A stretch of 64,000 bases of DNA from the NCBI GenBank assembly GCA_963920525.1, contig OY986438.1, positions 180,088,888 through 180,152,887 of the forward strand. The letters are read 5' to 3'. This document shows positions 1-10,319 of the stretch, piece after piece; position 1 is the first letter of the stretch; the number at the start of each line of letters is the position of its first letter. The position numbers and the translations under genes were made by a program. Source of the DNA: Dichetophora obliterata. Taxonomy: Eukaryota; Arthropoda; Insecta; Diptera; Sciomyzidae. The notes beneath the pieces were generated by a model. That model had not been told where the DNA came from and did no database searches. It was given only the letters and a program-made list of their open reading frames with translations.

Positions 1-1640
1 AAGCAAAATATAAAGATTTTAGTGAACAAGCATCACAAAGGTCTTTAGAATTTCGGTTTATAAACCCTAACATAGCATTGGCTTTTGCTACTATGTAGTC
101 TATATGCATTGAGAACCTAAGATTACTATCTCTTACGATTACTATCCAAGATCTTTCTTTTCAGTTATTCTAGACAATGTTATATTTCCTAGTTTATATG
201 GGTAAGCCACGGGAGATAAAATTCAATTGAAAGTCAAACTTTGGCATTTAGATATATTTAGCGGCAATAAATTGTCGCTGCACCAAGCATATAAGTGGAG
301 CAAATCACTCTCAAGATTTAAACAATCATGAATGTCATTTATAATAGAAAAAAATGTTTATAACGTCAGCATACATTAAACACTGAGAAAATTTTATTTT
401 TTTTTTTGGAATTTCGTTTACAAATAGGAGAAACAGAAGTGGTCCGAAGTGACTGCCTTGAGGAACTCCTGAAGAAACCATAACAGCATCTGACAGTATA
501 TTGTTGATTCGAACAAATTGTGTCCGCCCAGTTAGGTAAGACTCGAACCATTTTAAAAAGCTTGAGTGAAAACTAATTAATTCGAGTTTATCTAACAATA
601 ACTTATGGTGAACTCTGTCGAAAGCTTTCGAAAAATTAGTAAATATAACATCACACTGATATTCCTTTTCAAAACAATTTAAAATATATTTAGAAAATAT
701 AGCCAAATTTCTAGTTGTTGACCTTCCCGTGATAAAACTATGTTGATACGGTGATATAAACTCCTTTGTCAAAAAAGTCAGTCTGTTGTATACCAAATTT
801 TCAAAGAGTTTAGGGATTGTGGATATTTTACATATTGCACGAAAGTTTGAAACCTCAGTTTTGGATCCAGTTGAATGAATTGGTATTATATAAGTGATTT
901 TCCAATCAGTTTTAAATTCGCCTTTTCTAAGTGATTGATTAAAAATTGTGGTTAGTGGTAAAACTAACGCGTCTGCGCAACTTTTTAAAAGAATCGGTGG
1001 AAAACCATCCTTCCCTGGTTGCTTATCAAGGTTCAATTGCTTTAACCCATTCAAAACTTCTATAGGCCCAACCAAAATAGACGAAACGAGACGATTGCAA
1101 CTTGCCGAATGTTTGCACTCGTTTCGTATATTTTGACATTTAACCCAAAATAAAACGATTTGCTCAACTCTTCTGAAACAGCTGATCAATTGCGAACAGA
1201 GTGTCTTTTAGTTACAAATTAATGTGCAATTACAAATTCAAGCTGAGTTCAAGGCCACCAAAATTAAACAAACAATTGGATCAGTCGGTATAAGTATTTG
1301 TGTTTGTGATGTTATTTGGAGAAACTTATACTAATCGAAAGAGTTCTGCGAAAAGATTGCAAATTGATAGAGGGTCAGATGTTGTAGTTCTCATATACTG
1401 GATTATATTAGGAATACCAGTAGACTTCTTTTTGCTATTTATAAAATGCCAAAAGCTTTTACCGTTGGTCTTGATTTGACATTCAATTTAGAAAATATTC
1501 TTGTATACAAATTTGTTTAAGTTATCAAATTTACTTTGAAGAAACCGATAATTATTTAAAAGAATTGGATTGTTATTTGGATTCCTTTAGAGCTTATATG
1601 CTTTATTTTTTTATTATTTTTTAGATTAATTAGATCTTTA
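1..1640 (-). pseudogene. Jockey-like non-LTR retrotransposon ORF2 remnant (reverse transcriptase)
   Basis: The longest intact piece (1189 down to 335) reads as reverse transcriptase: a KQPGKDG segment near the start, SKAFDRVHH, then SGVPQGSHFGPLLF, and MYADV where an active enzyme has YADD. Reading continues in other frames on both sides. Towards base 1 there is DNLLPLN, KCQSLTF and FINRNSKDL, typical of the post-RT region. Upstream of the RT (about 1190-1560) there is KSFWHFINSKKKS, typical of the endonuclease-RT linker in Jockey-group elements. At least two frame changes and the lost catalytic Asp show it is dead. The 3' end lies outside the window and the 5' limit is approximate. Clade placement is from motif style only. 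Confidence 0.88.
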
Positions 1641-2667
1641 TTGAACCATATAGGTTTTGATAAATTTTTTAATGAAGCTTTAGGAATGTAAATTTGGGCT
1701 TTTAGACGCAAGCATACTACTCTGAGGACACTATGGTCAACCTAGATGAAGCTGTCCATTATTCAACAGAATTTCTCCATATCTTATAACCTTCTGAACT
1801 CCCCCTCTCCCACCCAAAAAACAAGTGTTAAAAGTATGGAGTCCTATTATTATATTACAAAATCTTAATCCGCCTAAATTATGCAATGGTTCACGCCAGG
1901 CCCGTAGCCAAGGGGGGGTTTTGGGTGTTAAAGCACCTACCATAGGGTCCAAAAAATAAAAGATATAAGAAATATACACAAATTTTTATATTCGGGCATT
2001 TGCGCTTGCCCATTTGCGCAAATTACTCTCTTTTGCCAATTCAATTGTGTGAACAGCAACAGCGAAAGCATCAACAAACTTAAGTTATCGAACAAAATTC
2101 CCAAGAGAAGTGCAATCACAAGCAAGGTTGAGGACTTTTGTAGAATAAAAGTAGACATACCATTTGTTGACGCTGGAATCAATAACATTTAAAACATAAT
2201 CGATATCTATCATCTTTTAATGTTCTTCTCGGGACAAGTTATGATGAAGACGGAGCACATTATTTGATTGAAAGTATGCAAAAGTGTTGCCATGTTGCTG
2301 TAATAAGGCTAAATAGCTATTTGGCAACGGATGCTGAAGCCAATTTTTTATGATGAAGCGACTCAACAGCTGTTCCCAACGTACACTGCTTGCTGAAAAT
2401 CTTGTGCACGTTACCAGTGACAACAGCAACAAATTAACGCTCGTTCTCTTCGCTAAGGCTAATAAATAAAAACATATCTCCGAAATTCCATGGGCGAGAA
2501 TCGTTTGAATGGATGTGCGTCCTTAAGTATTCACAGGGACCGCATCGTAACAATGGACGACGTCTTAGCAGAATTATCAAAAAAAAAAAAAAGAAGCAAA
2601 CTTAATATAAACATTTAAAAACTTAAATAAAGTAAGTTTTCTTTTTAAATGCCTGTAGTTTTCACTA

Positions 2668-4130
2668 TCTTTATATATAAAATTCTTCTGTACATAGCTT
2701 TGTCACTGAATTCCTCCTAAACGGTTGGACCGATTTTGATGAAATTTGGTGTGTGTATGCGGCTGGGTCTGTAGATGGCTGACCCGGTAGGTGGCACTGT
2801 AGCAGTGTTTAAAGAGAGTGTAATATTTGAGAGTATAACTTAGAAACGAATTGAGAAATTGTCATGATTCTTTCACTACACTATTACTTTTTATACCAAC
2901 AAAATTACAAAAATAAAAAATGAATAAAAAATAAACAAAAAAATATCATATTGATTTTATATGATTTATATACAAATTCTAAATGTTTGATAGTTTAAAT
3001 CATACTTGATTTTAAATACAAATTCAAGTTATTTGACAGTTAAAAATCGTCAAGCTCAATAAAGGATTTTAAACTATCAAACAATTTGAATTTGTATTTA
3101 AAATCAAGTATGATTTAAACTATCAAACATTTAGAATTTGTATTTAAATCATATAAAATCAACATAATAAATAACAAGGTCATTTAGAAAAAACTTTAAT
3201 CAAAAATATCTTTAATTTTTATGATGTTAGGCTTGATTTTTCGATTGTATAAAATCTTTTTAAATTTTTATGATGTAAACTTTAAATCAACCCTACATTT
3301 ATGCATACCATATGAAAGAACATTAAAAAAACCAATTTTTTGTTTTGAATATTTCTCAACAACAAATATATTTACCAAAGTATTTTGCGAAATAAAGAAA
3401 TTCGTTAAGGGTTTTTTTTGGAAAATTTTGAAAACTAGAAGGGAAACTAAAATGAAAAAGACAAACACGATTGGACGAACAATTAATCAAAATTTCAAAT
3501 AAAAAAATTAATGCAAACATTTGTAACATGACCGAGTTATTCACTTCCAAAGCCAGCAAATTCATTTTTGATTGATTGTTTTTTTTCTATTTCACCAAAA
3601 AATAAAATTAGTACTTAAAACTTTTGTCTGTTTCAGGTATGAAAGTTTTTGTGGTGTCAATTTCTTGGAAATTTTAAGCAACTTGCATGTAACTATAGAA
3701 AACGAAATTTTCTAATTAGACATGTAAACCAAGAATGTTACCACAAAGGTATGCAATTACCTAATTGCAAAAATATAACACTTCAGGAAGTTATTAAATA
3801 CACACCAAGAGAGGGTTTAACATTGAAACAATGGGCGGGGCACCTCCCATGCAGCCGACTATTTGATCGAATCTCTTTGAAGTTATAGGTCGCACTGCTT
3901 CGGAATTCGGTATTCGAACACAATTTACACGTGCCGTTTCACTCATAACATTTTATAGGCTTTGGACAATGGGGCGCGTCACCTCGCATACAACGGAAAT
4001 TTTCAATATCGAAAAGCTTTGAGGTTTGCAATTCGGTATTCGACCACAATTTACAAAATCCATTTCACTGATAACATTTTATAGGTGATGGACTAGGGGT
4101 CGTGGCATCAACACGCCGGGTTTCAACTAG
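2668..4130 (+). mobile_element. Non-autonomous Helitron nested in the hAT element
   Basis: It starts TCTTTATATATAAAATTC after an A and ends ...GGGTTTCAACTAG before a T. This is the Helitron pattern: 5'-TC, 3'-CTAG, insertion between A and T, no target duplication and no terminal inverted repeats. The first 200 bases contain the recurrent segment 'cctcctaaacggttggaccg', shared with the copy starting at 37287. The right third (about 3830-4110) consists of about 140-bp degenerate repeats related to the array at 48405-48960. An AT-rich fold-back (2950-3170) is inserted in it. It has no protein-coding capacity. Confidence 0.75.
2950..3170. repeat. AT-rich fold-back (inverted) repeat inside the Helitron
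   Basis: The left arm around 2953-3035 carries 'tttgatagtttaaatcatac'. Its reverse complement fills about 3065-3165. The segment is absent at the equivalent point of the Helitron copy near 37600, so it looks like a separate MITE insertion. A one-arm copy occurs at 16487-16552. Confidence 0.7.
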
Positions 4131-4257
4131 TCTAAATATAGAATTTTCATATAAAATAAGCTTAAAAAATTTGCTATAAAATAGTCTACATGGGTAAATC
4201 CTGGTTACGGGCCTGGTTCACGCTTGCAAGTAAAATCATTAAAAACCTTTTTATTGA

Positions 4258-4540
4258 ATGCAGAATTTTGACTGGATGTGGTACTGGAGAAGTGGTTTTG
4301 TTTCCGCGAAATCCATAATACCACCGGATACCATTTTAATTAAAACTTCAATTTCCAGTAAAACTGTGCTTTTCTATGACAATAAATAAAGCGCAGGGTC
4401 AAACATTCATTATTGTAGGAATCGATTTGATCGTTGAATGCTTTATATACATAGACAGCCTTTCACGAGTGACTTCTAAACAAAATGTGTTTTGTCTGAT
4501 GGAAAAAATCCTGAACATTGTTTACAGAGAATTTCTTTAG
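4258..4540 (+). pseudogene. Helitron helicase (Pif1-like) C-terminal fragment
   Basis: Reading from about 4260 gives ILTGCGTGEVVLFPRNP, then after one frame change near 4375 MTINKAQGQTF, VGIDL, RVTSKQN and NIVYREFL before a stop at 4538-4540. These are the characteristic C-terminal helicase blocks of Helitron Rep-helicase proteins: the 'NKAQGQT' box followed by the 'SRVTSK' segment. It lies just right of the hAT element's target duplication, and no Rep domain is visible nearby. It shows that an autonomous Helitron once existed in this lineage and could have mobilised the short Helitrons here. It is clearly non-functional. Confidence 0.85.
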
Positions 4541-5572
4541 TACGTGGTCAACAATAAAAAAAAACAATTTCAAAAATTATTATGTTTACTTTGGATCTAA
4601 TTCCGGCATTACAAAAACTCTATACAGGGTTGTGGTTCTTGATAAAGAGGAAACGTTGGCGGAGGAAACGTTGGCGAAGTAAAGAGGCGAAACCTCGGAC
4701 CACTGTGGCCTGCTTGTTTAATATAAACCTCAATGTGAGATGTAGCTTATACTTTTGATAGATAACTTTCTTGAGCAACAGCTATTACAAAAAATGCAGC
4801 CGATACAACTCCTCGCAGTCGCTCTAACAGATGCGATGAAGTTCAGCTATCAAAATATTATGGATTGTTTTAAGTTTGTACAAATTTTGGTTTGGTTGTA
4901 AGTTGTAATCTTGGAGTAAGTCATTAAAAGCTTCTATAAAGTAATATATGAACAGTCGTACCACAAATAACATTCAATGGGTTTTAAGAAAATCCCGTTC
5001 TAAGCCATAGAAATAAAATATTTTACTACTTTGTTCTAAGCAAATCCATAAGACAAGCTCCGTTCACTTATATTATTGTCTCAAGCAAGCGTCTCTTTGG
5101 ATTGACCAGTTGTGGAAGTTATGAAAGCATTTGTTGGGCTTTTGTACAGTTTTTGATTTTGTTCGGATAAAGTTAATATTGTTCGTTTATTAATTACAAA
5201 TTACCTTTTCTTCAACTTACTTGTAATTGTTGATGTTGCACAAAATTGGAATTGGGGTTGTACTCGATATCAGACAGATCACAAACTTCGTCTCCAAATG
5301 AAGGTGTGTGAAAATGAGCATTCATTGTATTGTATAGCAATACTTGATGTTGTTTTTTTTTAATAACTCACTGCTATTATAAAATCATGGTGAGTATTTT
5401 AATAATTTTCCAAAATACAAAAGGAAAACCCTCAGTATGAATTTTCACAAAATTGACAACATAGAAGAAGAAAATTAACGTAATGATTGTCAACATAAAT
5501 GCGAATTATTAAACGTTACGTTTGACATAACGCTAAGTTGTTTGAAAGCAATGTCCCAACAAACATAGTGAT
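4541..5572. other. No gene seen; AT-rich spacer
   Basis: I find no coding region with recognisable similarity, no inverted termini and no tandem array in this stretch. Short reading frames are the number expected by chance. Confidence 0.6.
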
Positions 5573-6267
5573 CTGGGGGTCAATTCCCGTTCTGCGTTAT
5601 CGTCATATGAAAAGTGTTTTCAGCTTTACACGGAAAACGCGATTCCCGTTGTGTGTTAAAACTGCAACAGCTGTTTATTTTTAGCTGAAATGAAAACAAA
5701 GTTAACGCCGGTTGCAAACGCGCGTTATCGACTTGCTATATTAGTTTCGGCTATATTATGCTACCGAAAAACTTATTTTGGTTATATTTATTTATGCAAA
5801 ATTCATTACACTTTTCTCTTATATTGCTTATTTTTAATATACAGTTTGACTTTCTTAATCAAGTTTATAGCTTTGGGAAAGCGATATAAGTCGAAGTGTT
5901 CCTCCGAAATTCTGCTGAATGATTTTTCTTCATAGCGAAGTCTCCTCCTAAAAATCCTTAAGTTTTCTCTACATAAATCAATAAAAAGAATGTTGAAGTC
6001 ATAATAAAGTCATCATCATGTTCAATAAAGTCATTTTTGAAAATATTTTCTACCATCTAATAAGTTGTTTACATTTATTTTTCATAAAAGCTTTGTTTAC
6101 TAGACATTCAGCAACTCTCAAATGCTATTCAGCAGCTACTTTTCATTAGGCGAACAAGAATCGCGTTTTTGTGCGCAGTGAAGTGAAAAAGTGAAATCTT
6201 TAAAAGAAAACTATTATGAAAAGCTTATTTTCACTTCACTTTAACGCAAAAGGGAATTGACCCCCAG
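5573..6267. mobile_element. MITE with 27-bp terminal inverted repeats
   Basis: The left end CTGGGGGTCAATTCCCGTT and the reverse-complemented right end CTGGGGGTCAATTCCCTTT match, and both continue into GCGTTA. No clear target duplication is visible in the flanks (tagtgat / gaagggg). The interior contains an 81-codon open frame at 5690 with no recognisable domain. Confidence 0.75.
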
Positions 6268-6480
6268 GAAGGGGCGTAACACTACACTCTTTTGTTTTAA
6301 TCAATGCTTAGTTAATTTATATATTTATTGGCCGATTTGGGGGCGTCCATTAATTACGTGAGGTGATTTGTGCGATTTTTTGACACCACCCTCCTCCTGG
6401 TGAGATATCGTGAGATTTGGCTCGACACCCCACCACCCACTAATCTCACGCGAGATTGTTCAAAATGCATGTTTTCAGTA

Positions 6481-6759
6481 GGGTATTCACGATTCAGTGC
6501 ACTTGCCTGTGCAGTTGAGGACTTGAGGACTTGTGCACTTTACAAAAACAAAATGTACGTACGTCAAAAATCTGCACAAGTGCTTTTGTACTATTACCTT
6601 CAACTTGAGGACTTGAGCAGTTGTGCACTTGTGTGCATTAAAAAATGTTGACAGTTTTGAAATGGTGATGGTGGTGTGTTCACGAAAACCTAGCTGCACA
6701 ACTGCACAAGTGCTCAAGTCCTCAACTGCACAGGCAAGTGCACTGAATCGTGAATACCC
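6481..6759. mobile_element. Palindromic MITE, 47-bp perfect terminal repeats, TA flanks
   Basis: The first 47 bases (starting GGGTATTCACGATTCAGTGC) are exactly repeated in inverted orientation at the right end (up to 6759/6760). TA stands at both junctions (6479-6480 and 6761-6762), as in Tc1/mariner-type insertions. The perfect arms suggest a young insertion. Internal short direct repeats of 'acttga' and 'gtgcacttg' lie next to the arms. Confidence 0.85.
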
Positions 6760-6778
6760 CTAGTGTAAATATGTTAAT

Positions 6779-7290
6779 TGGGCCCCTCAAACGATACTAC
6801 ATATCCATACGACCTGTCAAGTCATCACACATTTAGTATCGTTCGTGTGCAAGAAATTAAGGCGGATGGACATGTCCGATGGAAGACAACAATTTTTGAC
6901 TTTTTGCTAAGTACGTCCGACATGTATTTCCGTTTGTGTGCGTGGCCATCCAACTTAGCACATTTTGATTTGTTGAAAATTTTTCAGAGGAGCACATCTC
7001 GCGGCAAAACTGCCGAACGTAACAAATGTTATATTTTGACGCGAATTTTTTTATCTTTACCTAAAATCGTGATGGCTTGGAATATTTAAAGCAAAAAAAA
7101 AAAAAAATAAATTTTCGAAACAATTAATATTCATATTTTTAATTGATGTTAACTCTTGGGCAGCTAACAAATAATGAAGTCTATCCGACGTCTGTCCGAC
7201 ATGGGCGATGTGTGTGAGGGCAACGAAAAAGGTCCCGTTATTTTATCGAACTACATGTACGTCCGTCATGTATTGTCGTTTGAGGGCCCC
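6779..7290. mobile_element. MITE with GGGCCCCTCAAACGA termini
   Basis: The left end (TTGGGCCCCTCAAACGA) and the inverted right end (TAGGGGCCCTCAAACGA) agree except for two bases. A possible 4-bp duplication TAAT flanks it (6775-6778, 7291-7294). Internal 'gtccgacatg' motifs recur in both orientations. No coding capacity. Confidence 0.65.
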
Positions 7291-7615
7291 TAATCAATGC
7301 TTTATTGTGTTGCATTTATTAAAAAACTCGTCATTTATTTCCTTGTTTATATTTAGGACTAGTTGAGACTATAATTTAAGACTACTGAGATCGTAGTTTA
7401 AAATGACAATGAAAAAAAATCTAACAATAAAATACTTATTAAGAAAAAGCAAGTTATTTAAAATGAGATCTTCTAAAATTGGTGAAGAAATATTCATTCT
7501 AATTCAGTCCATGGGGACTCATGTGCGGTTTCGAGAGTGACTACTGGTGATTTTCGGTAAAATCATCTGCTCCTTTTAATCCACCGTTATCGCTTGCACA
7601 CAGAAGCTCATTAGC

Positions 7616-8005
7616 TCAACGTGTGATAATCCGTGAAGGTCGCACTTTGCGCGCTGGCGCACGGTGGACTGCGTGCCGATGCTCTGCAACTCTTGTGATG
7701 GATGAAAAGTTAGTACCGCATGTATTGCAGCATCCTTTTTCTAGATCACCACGTAAACTGGGCCAATAGAGGTCATAGGGTAAGTCCATGAAGGCATGTA
7801 AAGGTTTAATCGGTAAGCAGTAGTGAATCAAAAAGGGAGCAAATAACTTTCCGTCATGCTCACCAGGATCTGGGATAGTAAGATGACCATTAATCTGCGT
7901 GATTGGGTATGAAAGTGGCAGAAAACGGTCGTGAAGAACCAAGTGCAGATCACTCCGGCGTGGGTAACAGCAGGCCCAAATCATTATTTTTGTTGTTTGA
8001 CCCAA
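7616..8005 (-). CDS. Unidentified 129-residue ORF with one C2H2 zinc-finger-like motif
   Basis: The frame runs from ATG at 8003-8005 to a stop at 7616-7618. Around residues 92-114 it has CNTCGTNFSSITRVAEH followed by RHAVH, a CX2CX12HX4H spacing that fits a single C2H2 zinc finger. The N-terminal part is hydrophobic and aromatic-rich with no signal peptide or repeats. Base composition is more GC-rich than the flanks, which argues for real or once-real coding sequence. I do not recognise the family. A TTTA-rich tract follows its 5' side and MITEs flank it, so it may be a retroposed or element-captured fragment rather than a working host gene. Confidence 0.35.
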   Translation of the reverse strand: MGQTTKIMIWACCYPRRSDLHLVLHDRFLPLSYPITQINGHLTIPDPGEHDGKLFAPFLIHYCLPIKPLHAFMDLPYDLYWPSLRGDLEKGCCNTCGTNFSSITRVAEHRHAVHRAPARKVRPSRIITR

Positions 8006-8029
8006 ATAATTATTTTGGTCGTTTAAAAA

Positions 8030-8086
8030 TTAAAAATAAATAAATTAAAAAAAATAAATTATTTATTTATTTATTTATTTATATTT
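8030..8086. repeat. (TTTA)n / (AAAT)n simple repeat
   Basis: Consecutive 'ttattta' units follow an 'aaataaataaa' stretch. On the minus strand this could be the tail of a LINE-type insertion, since the same (AAAT)n closes the LINE at 15734. Confidence 0.8.
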
Positions 8087-8751
8087 ATTCATGTGTAATT
8101 CAAAGCCACCAGGGCCAATAAAATAAATTACCAGTATATATTGCGCGAGTATACAACTTATTATATTCATTATATTATATTCATTATGTTAACAAAAATT
8201 TAAAAAAAGAAAGAAAAAATAAATGTTAAACTATTAACAATTAAAGTAGGATTATTAAAGTTCACTAGTGTTCCACACAACGCTCCCCCTCCTCCTATAT
8301 ATAAAGTAGTACATAGAAGTCTACTAACTAGAGCAAGATTAAGGACCAGACCCAAAACTATCCAAGCGAGAAAAAGAACAAAGAGAGAAAAAAAAAAAGA
8401 AAAAAAAAATGCTTATGGAAGATAAGCATTGCCAAAAAGAAGAAAAAGAAATATCTACGTTTATAGTCACCACTATAAAGAATCAAGTATATGTGCTAAA
8501 AGCTTTATTTTAAATTACCGCATACTCTGATATGCAAATAAAGCGGAATAAAGATTGAGCTTTTTTTTAAAAAAATAACATATCAAACACAAACCGTTCG
8601 TTAAAGTTTTTTCCATTACCTGATTGCATATCACTTGAAACAACGCTGCCTAGCCAATTATTACTCATTCTATGAACAAATATTAGTTGTTATTCGAATG
8701 AGTGACAGATCATAAGAATACGTGTAACTCTTAGCAAAGCACCCCAGTATT

Positions 8752-9532
8752 AAGGCGCCTCACCATCCATAGAAAAAAAAATGTTGTTCGACACAAATGC
8801 TCAATACAATCCTTGGTTTATGTTATAATGATTCCCCAAATATTTCGTCTCTAGCGATAGCCATCCGTGAGCTGGAATGGTTTGAAATAACCTCTAAAAT
8901 TAGAGTTATTTTGTAACCATATTGGTTGGTGTAATAGTTGCAAAAAATTTAATTGTCAGGCCGGAAAAAGTTCTTCCAATCTGCATCACAAATTGTAAAT
9001 GTTTGCAATCAGATTAAAGATAACGCTATTTTTCATGCATATTTTTCATAATTTTTATTTTATTTCCATACAAAAACCTTCAAAATTCAAAAAACTTTAT
9101 TACTTTTATATTTTTTTTATTTCTTACGATTTTTTTTCAGTAGGCGTTCATTTTATAATTAATTTTCCAACGATGTTTTGAAAGGGAGGATCACATTAGA
9201 AATAATTAAGTTTCTTTAATTTTAGTGAAAATAAATTTGAAAAAAATGCATGAAAAAAGCATTATTTTTAATCCGAATGTAAAAATTTTAATTTTTTTAT
9301 GCAGATTGGAAGACCTTTTTTCCGGCTATAATTTCTGAGAATTTATTTTTTACAACAATTACACAAGCCAATATGGTTACAAAATAACTCGATTTTTAGA
9401 GGTTTTTTGAAATCATTCCAGCTCACGGATGGCTATCGCTAGAGTCAAAATGATATATGGGGAATCATTATAACATAAACCGTGGATTGTATTGAGCATT
9501 TGTGCAGAACAACTTTTTTTGTGAGGCGCCTT
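8752..9532. mobile_element. Long-armed inverted-repeat element (arms about 235 bp)
   Basis: The left arm 8752-8990 starts AAGGCGCCTCAC and includes 'gctagagcca'-type and 'ccgtgagctggaatg' segments. The right arm 9300-9532 is its reverse complement at roughly 85-90 percent. The central 300 bases are AT-rich. The flanks read ...GTATT and ACTCAG, compatible with a TA or TTA target. Transcription would give a long hairpin. Confidence 0.85.
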
Positions 9533-10135
9533 ACTCAGTATGTCTAGAGTAGTATGCATACAGGAAACTTGCATGCATCCAAATTCACTGAGTATGCGTG
9601 TCGTTTGTACACAGTAGCGTGCATACTAAAATATGCATGCTGTATTAGTACTAAGGTTTGAAATTTGCATGCATAATAGTCTTGCTTAAAAAATATTAAC
9701 TCCTATTGTGCATTTAAACTTTAAGGAGTGCAGTTGTACATTATTTATTAACAAAATATAAATTAATATAACAGAATATAACAGAATATAATATCTTTAA
9801 AAACTAAATAAATAAGATGATTATTTAATGACAATATTATTATTAAATAATCTTAGAATTTTAATGCAAATGTATGTATACAGTATTAATGGTAAGGTAT
9901 GCATGCAGTATTAATGACAATGAATGCATAGAGTACTACTAATTCTCCATGCATACAGCAATAGTAATTGTGCGGGTACACAGTACACATGCTCTTGTTT
10001 GACATCGCCATGTAAAATGGAAATAAGCTTGCATTTATGCTGGCATGCATACAAACGTCAAACGTATGCCTACATCATCAATGCTGTATGCATGAATGTA
10101 TTTACTGGGATGTGCTTCATGTGTGCCGACCACTG
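9533..10135. repeat. Cluster of palindromic ATGCAT/GCATGC motifs
   Basis: 'atgcat', 'gcatgc' and 'gcatac' words recur more than fifteen times, mostly within 'agtatgcatgc' or its reverse complement, at both ends of the stretch. The left side (9540-9670) and right side (9895-10110) are loosely inverted relative to each other around an AT-rich centre, suggesting a decayed inverted-repeat element. No coding sequence recognised. Confidence 0.55.
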
Positions 10136-10319
10136 AACTAAACATTTACGGACGTAAACACAACAAGTAGAGACTTCGTCGCAGCGCTTGCCGAATCGCG
10201 TGTTCAGCTAGCCGGTGGTAAAACAATCGACGAGCTACTATGCCAATTTGTTGCACTCGCATAACCGCGAAAAATATAATAGTGAAAAATTTAGTCATAT
10301 TTTAGTAGAAAAACACGTT

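Larger units (their letters stand above)
1897..4215. mobile_element. hAT-type DNA transposon with perfect 8-bp target duplication
   Basis: The left end begins CAGGCCCGTAGCCA and the right end, reverse-complemented, begins CAGGCCCGTAACCA, so the termini match at 13 of 14 positions. The 8 bases GTTCACGC stand immediately outside both ends (1889-1896 and 4216-4223). CAG...CTG termini and 8-bp duplications are hallmarks of the hAT superfamily. No transposase reading frame is seen, so it is non-autonomous. About 1.46 kb of its length is a nested Helitron (2668-4130). Another copy of the same left end is at 46687. Confidence 0.88.
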
